From an uncultured Collinsella sp. (GTDB taxonomy: Bacteria; Actinomycetota; Coriobacteriia; Coriobacteriales; Coriobacteriaceae), in contig UQEO01000014.1 of assembly GCA_900540095.1 (NCBI GenBank), positions 1 through 29,544 of the forward strand: 29,544 nt of DNA, read 5' to 3'. Below are positions 15,872 to 23,382 of the stretch, in pieces (position 1 is the stretch's first letter; each line of letters begins with the position of its first letter). The notes under the pieces were generated by a model that saw only the letters and a list, made by a program, of their open reading frames with translations, had not been told where the DNA came from and searched no databases. A program made the position numbers and the translations under genes.

Positions 15872-16618
15872 TTACAGACGGTAGGGGACGCCGCTGCGAA
15901 TGATGGACTCGCGTACCAGGACATCCATCGCATCGAGGGTGATCTCGGGCATCTCGCGATACTTCTGCAACACCGAAAGCTCCGTGCAGGCCAGGATGAC
16001 GCGGTCGCAGCCGCTACGGGCGAACTCCCACATCACGCGGTCGAACTTATCCATATCGGGCTCGCGCCCGGCCTTCACATCGTCGTAGATGAGCGACATC
16101 ACGTCGGCCTGACGCTTTTCACTGGGATAGACGACCTCAACGCCCGCGGTCTCACATTCGCGCCCATAGACGTCTGCGCCCACGGTACCGTCGGTGCCCA
16201 TGATGCCAATCTTGTGCACCGGCTCGGCCGGCATACTCAGGTTGGGGTCGAACTCGCACTCCCCCATCACCGCGCCGGCCAGAGCATAGCGCACCGACTC
16301 GCGCGGCATGTGAATAATCGGCACCTTCGTAAACGACTGGATCTGGTCGTAGAAGTAGTGCGACGTGTTGCAGGGAATGGCAATGTGCGCGCAGCCCAGC
16401 GACTCGAGTGCCTGGGCGCACTCCTTCATGGTCGCCAGCAGCTCGGTATGCTCACCGGTCTTGATGGCCAGCGTGCGGTCGGGCATGGTCGACTTGGAAA
16501 GCACCACCATGTCGATATGCTCCTGGTCGCACGTAGCCGCCGTATGACGTACCACCTGGTCGTAGTAATACGACGTGGCCTCGGCGCCCATGCCGCCGAT
16601 AACTCCCAGCTTTTCCAT
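15872..16618 (-). CDS. Aspartate/glutamate racemase family protein
   Basis: This 248-residue cytoplasmic enzyme interconverts L- and D-aspartate (or glutamate) without a cofactor, using two cysteines. The first is in IPCNTSHYF (Cys83), the second in LACTELSVL (Cys211). The N-terminal LGVIGGMGAEATSYYYDQVV is typical of the aspartate racemase subgroup. The ATG at 16618 is preceded by AAGGAGGCGG; an upstream start at 16645 would add nine residues without such a site. It lies 83 bases downstream of a D-aspartate-ligase-like ATP-grasp gene on the same strand, a pairing that points to D-Asp supply for peptidoglycan. Confidence 0.92.
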   Translation of the reverse strand: MEKLGVIGGMGAEATSYYYDQVVRHTAATCDQEHIDMVVLSKSTMPDRTLAIKTGEHTELLATMKECAQALESLGCAHIAIPCNTSHYFYDQIQSFTKVPIIHMPRESVRYALAGAVMGECEFDPNLSMPAEPVHKIGIMGTDGTVGADVYGRECETAGVEVVYPSEKRQADVMSLIYDDVKAGREPDMDKFDRVMWEFARSGCDRVILACTELSVLQKYREMPEITLDAMDVLVRESIIRSGVPYRL

Positions 16619-16662
16619 TGCCGCCTCCTTGGTGACGCCCCGCAATTGCGCGTATCATACCC

Positions 16663-16692
16663 GCGCCCGCCCGATACATACCGGACGGGCGC
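16663..16692 (-). terminator. GC-rich hairpin between the ATP-grasp and racemase genes
   Basis: GCGCCCG and CGGGCGC form a 7-bp stem extended by a G-U and three more pairs. It lies 10 bases after the ATP-grasp stop on the minus strand. No U tract follows, so partial termination or mRNA protection within the two-gene unit is more likely than full termination. Confidence 0.35.
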
Positions 16693-16701
16693 CACGCTCG
16701 T

Positions 16702-17958
16702 CTACTTGTAATACGTCTTGAACAGCTTAAAGTGACGCAGCTTGGTGTGCCACATGCGCAACCAGCGGTTAAAGACAAAATCACCCTTCATAAACGAAGG
16801 ATCGGCGGCCTTGCCCTCCTTGGCCAGACGATGTGCCTTCGCACGCAGCTCGGGGTCCTTGACATACTTGTCAACGACGCCCATAGGAACAACCATCCAC
16901 AGAGCCTCATCCTGCGCCGTCACAAACTCCGGCTCAAACGGGCGGTTATAGACGTACTCATCCACCACGTATTTAGCAACGTTAAAGCCACTATTGGTGA
17001 CATAGTAATTACTGCGGCCCTGACGCGTGTTGAAGTCGAAGAACTTAAACGAGCCATCGCGCTCGTCGTACTTGACGTCGAAGTTGGAGAAGCCCGTAAA
17101 CTTAAGGTCCTCAAGCAGCTTGCGCACGCCACCCATAAGCTCATCATTGGGCTCAGTGATGATGCAGGCATGGTTGCCTACACCATGGGGCTGATGTTCC
17201 TCGAGTAGCACGTGACCCAGGCACATCATGCGAACCTTGCCGTTGCGGTCGGAATAACTGGTAAGCACGCGCATGTACTCGTCGTTGCCGGGCACGCGGT
17301 CCTGCAAGATGAGGTCATCGGTGTAGCCACTGGCGTACACATCGCGAATGACCTGTTCCAGCTCGGCGCGATCGGCAATCTCGTAGGCCTTCTTCTGACC
17401 CTCGAACTCGTGCTCCCACCACATGATGCCGTCAGAGGGCTTCAGAATCATCGGGTAGGGGAAGTCAATCTGGTCGAGCGCCTCGGCGGGAGCCTCGCCC
17501 CGTGCGTTGAGCATCGCCATGGTGAAGGTGAACGTGTGCGGATAGGGCACACCGTGCTTCTCGCACAGCTCGTAGAAGATTTCCTTCTTCTGGCACTGCT
17601 CGAGCATGCTGTAGGGGGCGTAGGGTGCGATGACGTTCGAGGCAAGCTGACCGGCGTCCTGAGCCTGTGCGGCAAGCGCGACGTAGTTGTCGCCGCAGCC
17701 CATGAGAATAATCTTCTTATCAGGATTGGCCTGTGCGACGCCGTTAACGGTCTCAATCATGACCGGCATGGTGTCGATATCCACGTTAGGCGTGTAGTCG
17801 ATAATCTGGCTGCGATACGCAGGACCGGTCTGATACTTGCCAAAGACCAGGCTCTTAACCTGATACTCCTCGTAGAAAGCGCGCGCCACCGAATACGCGT
17901 TGATGTCGCCGCCGAGCAGCACGGGGATAAACTCGCGCTCTGTAAACTGCAATGCCAT
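16702..17958 (-). CDS. ATP-grasp ligase, D-aspartate ligase-like
   Basis: This 418-residue protein has the ATP-grasp layout: an N-terminal Rossmann-like half (PVLLGGDINAYSVARAFYEE), the ATP-binding lysine segment PMILKPSDGIMWWEHEFEGQ, a grasp loop region (LILQDRVPGNDEYMRV) and the metal-binding strand FKFFDFNTRQGRSNYYV. Length and order match the Asl-type D-aspartate ligases that attach D-Asp to the side-chain amine of the peptidoglycan stem peptide. The next gene is an aspartate racemase, the same pairing known from Enterococcus faecium, which supports that role. The protein would act in the cytoplasm on a nucleotide-linked precursor. Another carboxylate-amine ligase activity is possible. 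GGAAG precedes the ATG; a promoter is visible at 18015-18044. Confidence 0.85.
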   Translation of the reverse strand: MALQFTEREFIPVLLGGDINAYSVARAFYEEYQVKSLVFGKYQTGPAYRSQIIDYTPNVDIDTMPVMIETVNGVAQANPDKKIILMGCGDNYVALAAQAQDAGQLASNVIAPYAPYSMLEQCQKKEIFYELCEKHGVPYPHTFTFTMAMLNARGEAPAEALDQIDFPYPMILKPSDGIMWWEHEFEGQKKAYEIADRAELEQVIRDVYASGYTDDLILQDRVPGNDEYMRVLTSYSDRNGKVRMMCLGHVLLEEHQPHGVGNHACIITEPNDELMGGVRKLLEDLKFTGFSNFDVKYDERDGSFKFFDFNTRQGRSNYYVTNSGFNVAKYVVDEYVYNRPFEPEFVTAQDEALWMVVPMGVVDKYVKDPELRAKAHRLAKEGKAADPSFMKGDFVFNRWLRMWHTKLRHFKLFKTYYK

Positions 17959-18014
17959 GGAAACTTCCTATCTAGAACTGCCCACACGACGGGCGGTCTT
18001 TGTGCAACTGATTT

Positions 18015-18044
18015 ATTCTAGCGTGCCGAGCCGCCGGCACCCAA
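18015..18044 (-). promoter_or_regulatory. Promoter of the ATP-grasp/racemase unit
   Basis: On the minus strand TTGGGT (18039-18044), an 18-base spacer and TAGAAT (18015-18020) form a fair sigma-70-type promoter 57 bases upstream of the ATP-grasp start. Confidence 0.5.
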
Positions 18045-18178
18045 AGCTCCACCGTATCTATGGCAATCGGCGTAATTATCCAGCACGAAAGCGGCTATCA
18101 CCGGCGTACGACAACGGGCAATGAACCCACCGTTGTTGTAGGATTCAACATGTTGCCCGCCCCGTCGAAAGGTGCACC

Positions 18179-18811
18179 GTGCCCCAGGCTCATCCGATCA
18201 ACAACCCCATCATTGACGCCGCAAAGCGCGAACTTGCGGATCGTGCCCAGTCGGCAGCTCCCCTACGCACCGCAAACGATGCTTACAACGGGCCTGCCCG
18301 CATCGTCTCGGTCAACACGTCGGAGCATAAAGGCACGCGTAAGTCACCCGTCGCCGACGGGCACGACACCGTCATCGAGCAGTTTGGCCTCGCTTCCGAT
18401 GCGCACGCCGGGCATTGGCACCGCCAGGTTTCCTTTTTAGCTGCAGAGTCTATCCAGACGGCGCAGGCGCGCGGGCTCGATGTGCACGATGGCGACTTTG
18501 GCGAGAACTTCACAACCCAGGGCATCAACCTGCTCTCACTCCCCTTGGGCACGCAGCTCAAACTCGGCAGCGAAGTACTCGTCGAAATCAGCCAGATCGG
18601 CAAAGTCTGCCACACACGCTGTGCCATCTACTATCTCGCCGGCGACTGCATCTTCCCCCACGAGGGCATTTTTGGCGTCGTGCTGCAGGGCGGAGAAGTC
18701 CATGTCGGTGACGACGTCCAGGTAATCAAGCTCGGCGACGGCACCTGTTCCTTCACCCCCGCCGAGGCACTCAAAGAGGTGGAACGGGCTCGTCGCGAAG
18801 GAACCCTGTAG
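18179..18811 (+). CDS. MOSC domain protein
   Basis: This 210-residue protein carries a MOSC domain (the C-terminal domain of molybdenum cofactor sulfurase): ARIVSVNTSEHKGTRK, then DAHAGHWHRQVSFLA, GDFGENFTTQGINL, LGSEVLVEISQIGKVCHTRC, and EGIFGVVLQGGEVHVGDDV. MOSC proteins bind or transfer sulfur or molybdenum cofactor through a conserved cysteine; KVCHTRC holds candidates. The start is the GTG at 18179 preceded by GAAAGG. The first 45 residues are not part of the domain. No other molybdenum cofactor gene is in the window, so the physiological role is open. Confidence 0.87.
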   Translation: MPQAHPINNPIIDAAKRELADRAQSAAPLRTANDAYNGPARIVSVNTSEHKGTRKSPVADGHDTVIEQFGLASDAHAGHWHRQVSFLAAESIQTAQARGLDVHDGDFGENFTTQGINLLSLPLGTQLKLGSEVLVEISQIGKVCHTRCAIYYLAGDCIFPHEGIFGVVLQGGEVHVGDDVQVIKLGDGTCSFTPAEALKEVERARREGTL

Positions 18812-18937
18812 TTGCAAAACCCCACATTGAGGTAGCTTTTGCAGCCAAAAACCCTCACGAACAGGGTTCCGTAACGTTAAAGTTGAACTCTATGGTTTCT
18901 CAACAATTCGGTATAACTGCAGGTCAAGGCCAAAGCC

Positions 18938-19002
18938 TCAAGTTCAACTTGACCCTTTAGAACCTTTAAGGTTCAAGTTGAGGTCGAAAGCAGTAGTAGA
19001 AT
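18938..19002 (+). promoter_or_regulatory. Palindrome cluster and -10 box upstream of the secreted coiled-coil gene
   Basis: TCAAGTTCAACTTGA (18938-18952) is a perfect 15-bp palindrome. Its right half pairs again with TTCAAGTTG further on: CAACTTGACCCTT (18945-18957) against AAGGTTCAAGTTG (18968-18980) with one mismatch. A further AAGTTGAAC lies at about 18880. A -10-like TAGAAT is at 18997-19002 without a good -35, which is the pattern expected for an activator- or repressor-controlled promoter. The rest of the 230-base gap holds two weak hairpins after the MOSC gene (TGCAAAA/TTTTGCA at 18813-18843 and AACCCT/AGGGTT at 18850-18868). Confidence 0.45.
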
Positions 19003-19044
19003 ACACCTCGACCAATAACCTACGATTGATTGCAGAGGGACTGG

Positions 19045-20179
19045 ATGCAGCATTCGAACCATCGCACCGCAGCGCTCATCGCGTCGAAGCCGGCTCGTAT
19101 CATCACGAGCGCCGCGCTCGCCGTCGCGCTGACGGCCACGCCGATGCTCTCCCCCCGTCGCGGCCTATGCCGCCTCGCAGGCAACGCAGGATCAGCTTTC
19201 CGCCGCCCAGAAAAAAATCGAGGACGCCACGAGCGCCTACAACGACGCCCGAACCAAGCTCGAGGATCTGCAAAAGCAGATCGACTCCAATGAGGCGAAC
19301 ATCGATAAGATTGAGGCCGAGTTACCCGAGCAGCAGGCCAAGGCAAGCTCCGCCATGCGCGATCTGTATAAGTACCAGAAGGGCACCAGCCCCATCGTGA
19401 GCTTCCTGGTGAACACGCAGAGCTTGGGCGACTTTATCACCACCTGCAAATACACCAACCAGATTACGAGCTCGAGCGTCGACGAGATCGAAGAGCTTAA
19501 CAAGATGCAGACCGAGCTCGAGCAGAACAAAACCGAGCTCGAGCAGGCCAAGTCTCAACTCGAGGGCGAGCAGAAAAATGCCGAGGATGCACTGGCGCAG
19601 GCTCAGCAGCTCCGCAGCGAGGCGCAGGCAAAGGCCGAACAGGAAAATGCTGCCGAGCTGGCAAAGCTCGAGGCCGACAAGGCCGCTGCCGCCGAGAAGA
19701 TCTCGGGCGAGGGCGTAAGCGGCAACAACTCCAACAGCCAGGCCAACAACGCCAACACCACCATCGACACCACGGTGAACAGCTCGAATAGCGGTAACTC
19801 CGATTACGACTCGTTCATTAACGAGTGGACGAGCCGCATCGATAACTACCTTGCCGGCTCCCCTATGGCAGGCCAGGGCTACAACTTTGCCGTCGCCGCC
19901 TGGAACACCGGCGTCGATCCCCGTTGGTCCCCCGCCATCGCCTGCATCGAGAGCAGCAAGGGCCTCTATTGCGCCGGCTCCTATAACGCCTGGGGCTGGA
20001 GTGCCCGCGGCGGTGGTTGGCGTAGCTTTGGTAGCTGGAGCGAGGGTGTCTCCGCGCACGTTGCCTACCTGGGCGCCAACTATGGTTCCACGCTTACCCC
20101 GGCAGCCGCCAAGAAGTACTGCCCGCCCACGTGGCAGGACTGGTACAACAAGGTCGCCAATCAAATGAACCGTATTTAA
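19045..20179 (+). pseudogene. Secreted coiled-coil cell-wall hydrolase-like protein, frame broken in the signal peptide
   Basis: The ATG at 19045 (AGAGGG upstream) opens a clear signal peptide (ARIITSAALAVALTATPMLSP). The next bases, C6 at 19151-19156, shift the frame into RRGLCRL. With five C the frame reads LSPVAAYA, a signal-peptidase site, then ASQATQDQLSAAQKKIEDAT and on without a stop to 20179, 377 residues in all. The mature part has a long coiled coil (about residues 40-220; PcsB/CwlO-like), an Asn/Ser linker and a C-terminal domain with SPAIACIESSKGLYCAGSYN, WGWSARGGGWRSFGSW and KKYCPPTWQDWYNKV. The last part resembles lysozyme/glucosaminidase-like domains, with a candidate catalytic Glu in CIESS. 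It would act at the cell wall. As written, only an unexported internal product could be made. Confidence 0.8.
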
Positions 20180-20189
20180 GTGCAACTGC

Positions 20190-20216
20190 AAAGGGGCCCC
20201 AAACGGGGCCCCTTTT
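20190..20216. terminator. Bidirectional terminator after the coiled-coil gene
   Basis: AAAGGGGCCCC (20190-20200) and GGGGCCCCTTT (20205-20215) form a perfect 11-bp stem with an AAAC loop, followed by T. It lies between converging genes (stops at 20179 and 20224) and can serve both. Confidence 0.85.
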
Positions 20217-20223
20217 CGATTAT

Positions 20224-21633
20224 CTAAGAGACGACACCGGTCGCGTTGCCGATAACAACGACGACGCACATGACGGCAAACATAAACCCGAGTGCCTTGA
20301 ACCATAGTTCGACAAAAGCACTCCCCCGATACCGATCGAGAACGGGAAAACGACGTCGAAGCCTACGCCGGTCGAGCATTCCGAATGTAATGAGCAGCAC
20401 CAGGCCATCGACCATAAAGAAATACTCAAGTGCCAAAAACCACGTTGGATAGTTTCGGTTTTCGCTCGTCGGCGTAAATACCGCAAAATGGCTGCCCATC
20501 AGCAGCAACAATGTTGTCGCATAGACGCATCCATTCCATATGCGCCCCACGGGCTCGGGGATACGCGAGAGCAGACGCGCACATTTGGACGTCACGAGAG
20601 AGACGATCGAACGCCGTCTTGCAGAAGACGGAAGCGTGAAGGCAACCGGCTGCTGTACCCGTTGCACCTGTGGCACCGCGGCCCGGGGCACGCTGGCAGC
20701 AGAAAAGGTCACGGGCGACGGTGCAGGGAGACATAGCTCATATGCCGCACGCGCAGCATGCCCCAGTGCCTTTGCGCTCGCAAAGCGCTTGCCGGGATCG
20801 AGTGCCATCGCCATGCAAATCACATCCGCCAGCGGAACGGGAATGTCATGCGCCTCGCATTGCTCACGTATGTCCCGCCCCGGTTTAGGGTCAGTTCCCG
20901 TCAGGCAAAAGAACAGCAGCGCGCCAAGCGCGTAAATATCACTGCGGACGCTCGTCTGCCCAAACCCAAACTGCTCGGGCGGCGCATAGGAACGCGTGCC
21001 AAACTTGACGGTGTCGGCGTCGGCGCCATCGCGCCAAACGCGCGCGATTCCCAGGTCAATAATCACCAGCGACGAGAAGGTCATGCCGGCATCGGCCGCA
21101 TACCTCACGCCCGATACGATGATGTTCGAGGGTTTAAGGTCGCGGTGGATTACCGGCACCCCCGGCTCCCCCGCAGCTGCAAAACCAGCATGCAGCTCGC
21201 CCACCGCTTCACACAGAACGGGATACAGCCCGCGGGCATAATCGGGCGTCGCCCCCAGGCGTCCCACCAACGCCTCGAGTGTCTCGCCTTCGACATACTC
21301 CATCACCACGTCAAGCTCGTCGCCCACACGGCGACAATCGACGATTCGGGGTAAGTGCTCAAAACGACGACCGGCGCGCTGGGCCGCAAACAGGCGCTCA
21401 TATGCTCCGCCAATCTGCACCGAAGCATCAATGCGCTTGCGGACAAAGGGACCGAGAGACCCGCCGCCAGAGCCCTCAAAATAGACGAGTTCGGTCGTCT
21501 CGACATCCGAGCACTTGAGCACGCGCTCCACACGATAGCTGTCATCGCGGTCGAGCGACGCCAAATGCTCGACAAGTGAAGCAGTCAGCTCGTCATCGGA
21601 ATATGTTGGGCTCTGAATATCCATGGCGTCCAT
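20224..21633 (-). CDS. Membrane-anchored Ser/Thr protein kinase
   Basis: The N-terminal two thirds is a Hanks-type kinase domain: a Lys in PFVRKRID, hinge VVMEYVEGETLEALV, catalytic loop VIHRDLKPSNIIV, metal-binding IIDLGIARVW (DLG in place of DFG), activation segment FGTRSYAPPEQFG and SDIYALGALLFFCLTG. The Gly-rich loop is not classical. After a Pro/Val linker come three hydrophobic segments (CVYATTLLLLMGSHFAVF, YFFMVDGLVLLITFGML, MFAVMCVVVVIGNATG). The kinase domain should face the cytoplasm. There is no extracellular PASTA domain. I place the start at ATG 21633; a GTG at 21654 would lie inside a 13-bp hairpin. It is the last gene of a unit with an HTH protein and a lipoprotein. Confidence 0.88.
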   Translation of the reverse strand: MDAMDIQSPTYSDDELTASLVEHLASLDRDDSYRVERVLKCSDVETTELVYFEGSGGGSLGPFVRKRIDASVQIGGAYERLFAAQRAGRRFEHLPRIVDCRRVGDELDVVMEYVEGETLEALVGRLGATPDYARGLYPVLCEAVGELHAGFAAAGEPGVPVIHRDLKPSNIIVSGVRYAADAGMTFSSLVIIDLGIARVWRDGADADTVKFGTRSYAPPEQFGFGQTSVRSDIYALGALLFFCLTGTDPKPGRDIREQCEAHDIPVPLADVICMAMALDPGKRFASAKALGHAARAAYELCLPAPSPVTFSAASVPRAAVPQVQRVQQPVAFTLPSSARRRSIVSLVTSKCARLLSRIPEPVGRIWNGCVYATTLLLLMGSHFAVFTPTSENRNYPTWFLALEYFFMVDGLVLLITFGMLDRRRLRRRFPVLDRYRGSAFVELWFKALGFMFAVMCVVVVIGNATGVVS

Positions 21634-21642
21634 CATAACGCA

Positions 21643-21672
21643 GGGTGCGGACACCCCATGGTGTCCGCACCC
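21643..21672. repeat. Perfect 13-bp hairpin between the HTH and kinase genes
   Basis: GGGTGCGGACACC (21643-21655) and GGTGTCCGCACCC (21660-21672) are exact reverse complements with a 4-base loop. On the minus-strand transcript it lies 51 bases after the HTH stop and 10 bases before the kinase ATG. No U tract follows. It can lower read-through, protect the upstream mRNA or limit ribosome access to the kinase start. Confidence 0.75.
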
Positions 21673-21722
21673 CGTTCGTTTGCATGGTGTTCCGGTGACA
21701 CCACCGGCTCAGCCATCGGCCA

Positions 21723-22145
21723 CTAACTCACCGTTTCCTCGCCAAAGCGATACAGCTCTTCATTGACCTTTTGGAGGCTACAGCCACGGTCGATGCAAAA
21801 GATAATGATTGCATCGCGACGGTCCTTACAGTTGAGGACGCTCACTCCGGCAGCCGTCAGGGCGCGGTTGGTCTCCTTGAGCGTCAACGCCATTGCAAAG
21901 GCAATCTGCAGCACCTTGTTGCGGCTCGGATGCCGCGCACCGGTAAAAATCTGATAACCAAAAGTCTCATTGAGGTCGGCCATGCGCACCACACGCGAGC
22001 GCTCTAAGCCCTTTTCCTGCAGCAGTTGCCTAAGGTAGTCCGAAAGCGACGGGGCGGCAAAGTCGTGTTCTTTGATATATCCATCGATGTTTGGCGCGTC
22101 GAGGAGCTCATTGAGCAACTCGTCCGTCAGCTTTTTATCGGGCAT
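21723..22145 (-). CDS. Helix-turn-helix (XRE-like) protein paired with the kinase
   Basis: This 140-residue protein has an acidic helical N-terminus (DKKLTDELLNELLDAPNIDG), then a region that fits a lambda-repressor-type fold (LSDYLRQLLQEKGLERSRVV, then DLNETFGYQIFTGARHPSRNKVLQIAFAM). It ends with KDRRDAIIIFCIDRGCSLQKVNEEL. GGAGG precedes the ATG. It lies between a lipoprotein gene (39 bases) and the membrane kinase gene (89 bases) on one strand. A regulator phosphorylated by, or feeding back on, the kinase is a reasonable inference. DNA binding is not shown, and the family is known to me mainly as small proteins beside kinase genes. Confidence 0.75.
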   Translation of the reverse strand: MPDKKLTDELLNELLDAPNIDGYIKEHDFAAPSLSDYLRQLLQEKGLERSRVVRMADLNETFGYQIFTGARHPSRNKVLQIAFAMALTLKETNRALTAAGVSVLNCKDRRDAIIIFCIDRGCSLQKVNEELYRFGEETVS

Positions 22146-22184
22146 ACGACCTCACCTCCCATACGGCGCAACGGTAGCGACATG

Positions 22185-22730
22185 TTAGGCCAGCACCCAG
22201 CTTGCAGCAGCAGACTTATCAAACACGTTGGCAAAATAGAGAGCCTTCTTGATGTCACCATCAAAGTAGATATTGCCCGCCACGGAGCCACCGGCGGCAA
22301 GGGTACCAGACTGCAGTTCATCGGAGCCCTCACTGTAATAACCCTGGTTCTGCTGAGCACCGTTGGCATCCTCGCCCTTCCAGTCGTAGACATTGTAGTC
22401 CGCGCCCTCATCGCCATTGTTGACGTACGTGACGTGAATGCCCGTCATGGTCGAACCGTCAAAATTTGTGAGACCGGGCTGGACGGAATCGACGACGACA
22501 GAAAGACCGGCAGCCGTGGTCACCGTCGTGCCAACAGCCAGGTCAGTCGTAGGCTGCTCTTCCTTCTTCGCCTCTTCCTTCTTGTCACCATCGTCGGCGT
22601 CCTCGGTGACGGTCGCCTTATCGCTACCACAACCGGCAAGAAGACTGGCAGTCCCCAAGGCGACGGTGGCGAATGCGCCAAGTGCAGCGCGACGGCTCAG
22701 CAGCACTTCGTTTTCGAGCTTATTCATCAT
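22185..22730 (-). CDS. Lipoprotein with DUF4352-like domain
   Basis: This 181-residue protein has a signal sequence with a twin arginine (LSRRAALGAFATVALG) and the lipobox LLAGC (Cys34), so it should be lipidated and held on the outer face of the membrane. A Lys/Glu/Asp-rich spacer leads to a beta-rich domain (VGTTVTTAAGLSVVVDSVQP, TGIHVTYVNNGDEGADYNVYDW, SGTLAAGGSVAGNIYFD), the pattern of DUF4352/telokin-like Ig-fold domains of Gram-positive lipoproteins. It is the first gene of a unit with an HTH protein and a membrane kinase, so it may be the surface part of a signalling module. The start is the first of two ATGs after AGGAAGGATGC; that site can be hidden in a hairpin (22733-22786). Confidence 0.85.
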   Translation of the reverse strand: MMNKLENEVLLSRRAALGAFATVALGTASLLAGCGSDKATVTEDADDGDKKEEAKKEEQPTTDLAVGTTVTTAAGLSVVVDSVQPGLTNFDGSTMTGIHVTYVNNGDEGADYNVYDWKGEDANGAQQNQGYYSEGSDELQSGTLAAGGSVAGNIYFDGDIKKALYFANVFDKSAAASWVLA

Positions 22731-22732
22731 GC

Positions 22733-22786
22733 ATCCTTCCTACGATCCGGCTACCGCGCCGGCACACAGCACATCGTAGGAAGGAT
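22733..22786 (-). promoter_or_regulatory. 5' UTR hairpin covering the lipoprotein ribosome binding site
   Basis: ATCCTTCCTACGAT (22733-22746) and ATCGTAGGAAGGAT (22773-22786) are perfect 14-bp reverse complements, with an inner CCGG/CCGG pairing in the loop. On the minus-strand mRNA the 3' arm contains AGGAAGGA, the ribosome binding site, 3-10 bases before the start codon. Folded, it would block translation. It could be an RNA thermometer, a protein-binding site or a ligand-responsive leader; no known riboswitch class was recognised. Confidence 0.7.
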
Positions 22787-22800
22787 TAAACTTGAATTCA

Positions 22801-22850
22801 TTAGCTGAGAGCTAAGGTTGCTATATAGAAGAGCATGAAGCGCGTGTCCA
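22801..22850 (-). promoter_or_regulatory. Promoter and operator of the lipoprotein-HTH-kinase unit
   Basis: On the minus strand TGGACA (22845-22850), a 17-base spacer and TATATA (22822-22827) form a strong sigma-70-type promoter. Just downstream, TTAGCTGAGAGCTAA (22801-22815) is a perfect 6-3-6 inverted repeat over the expected start point, a fitting operator position. The HTH protein of the same unit is a candidate ligand. Confidence 0.65.
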
Positions 22851-22914
22851 CCGCCGATGACACCTCGAGGCTTGCCAACATCGTTCTTAATTTTATAAAC
22901 TGGAATTGTTACAC

Positions 22915-23382
22915 TTAAAAAAGTGGAATTTCACCGTCATAGTTCTCTGCTTTTTCCAATAGCGGTCCTTTAGCCCCCATCGTAAACGCGATGTCGCTAC
23001 TGCGGATAGAGAGCAGCTCCATTCCGGGTCTCACCTTCAAAAAGTCCATCATTTTCTTCGTAAGAAGAATTTGCCCCTCCTGTGAAATCTCTATCCAGCA
23101 GTAGGAACGCCCCTTGTATTTAATAAATTCGCCAGAACCTGCTGAGTAGTCAAGCAACGGTGGAGTATCGTCCAAAATGTGACCAAGCTTTGACGGATGC
23201 AAAAGGCCTTTCCGGGTGACGCAGAAGCCACCGGTAATCTTACTTCCGGTAAAAAGATATACTTTTCCTTCATCTGCAATGCGATATTCTTCCATTGCCT
23301 GCGGCGGAATCCGCAATGTTCCATCCGTCCGAATGAGTGATTTCCCGAAAATAAATTTTCCTCCCTTATTCATTTGTGGCAT
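22915..23382 (-). CDS. AbrB/SpoVT-like protein of unknown function (probably acquired)
   Basis: This 155-residue protein begins at an ATG preceded by a near-perfect AGGAGGTG, unlike the weaker sites of its neighbours. It has two short blocks that resemble swapped-hairpin AbrB halves: SLIRTDGTLRIPPQAMEEYRI near the N-terminus and ISQEGQILLTKKMMDFLKVR near residue 115, each followed by strands (KVYLFTG; GMELLSIRSSDIAF). Codon use and the surrounding region are AT-rich in contrast to the rest of the window, which suggests transfer from a low-GC Firmicute-like source. It may bind DNA as a transition-state-type regulator. No family assignment is firm. Confidence 0.7.
   Translation of the reverse strand: MPQMNKGGKFIFGKSLIRTDGTLRIPPQAMEEYRIADEGKVYLFTGSKITGGFCVTRKGLLHPSKLGHILDDTPPLLDYSAGSGEFIKYKGRSYCWIEISQEGQILLTKKMMDFLKVRPGMELLSIRSSDIAFTMGAKGPLLEKAENYDGEIPLF

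Noticed and set aside
17959..18178. A tRNA or small structured RNA in the gap before the MOSC gene
   Set aside because: No cloverleaf or conserved T-loop sequence could be found, and a promoter for the ATP-grasp gene explains part of it.
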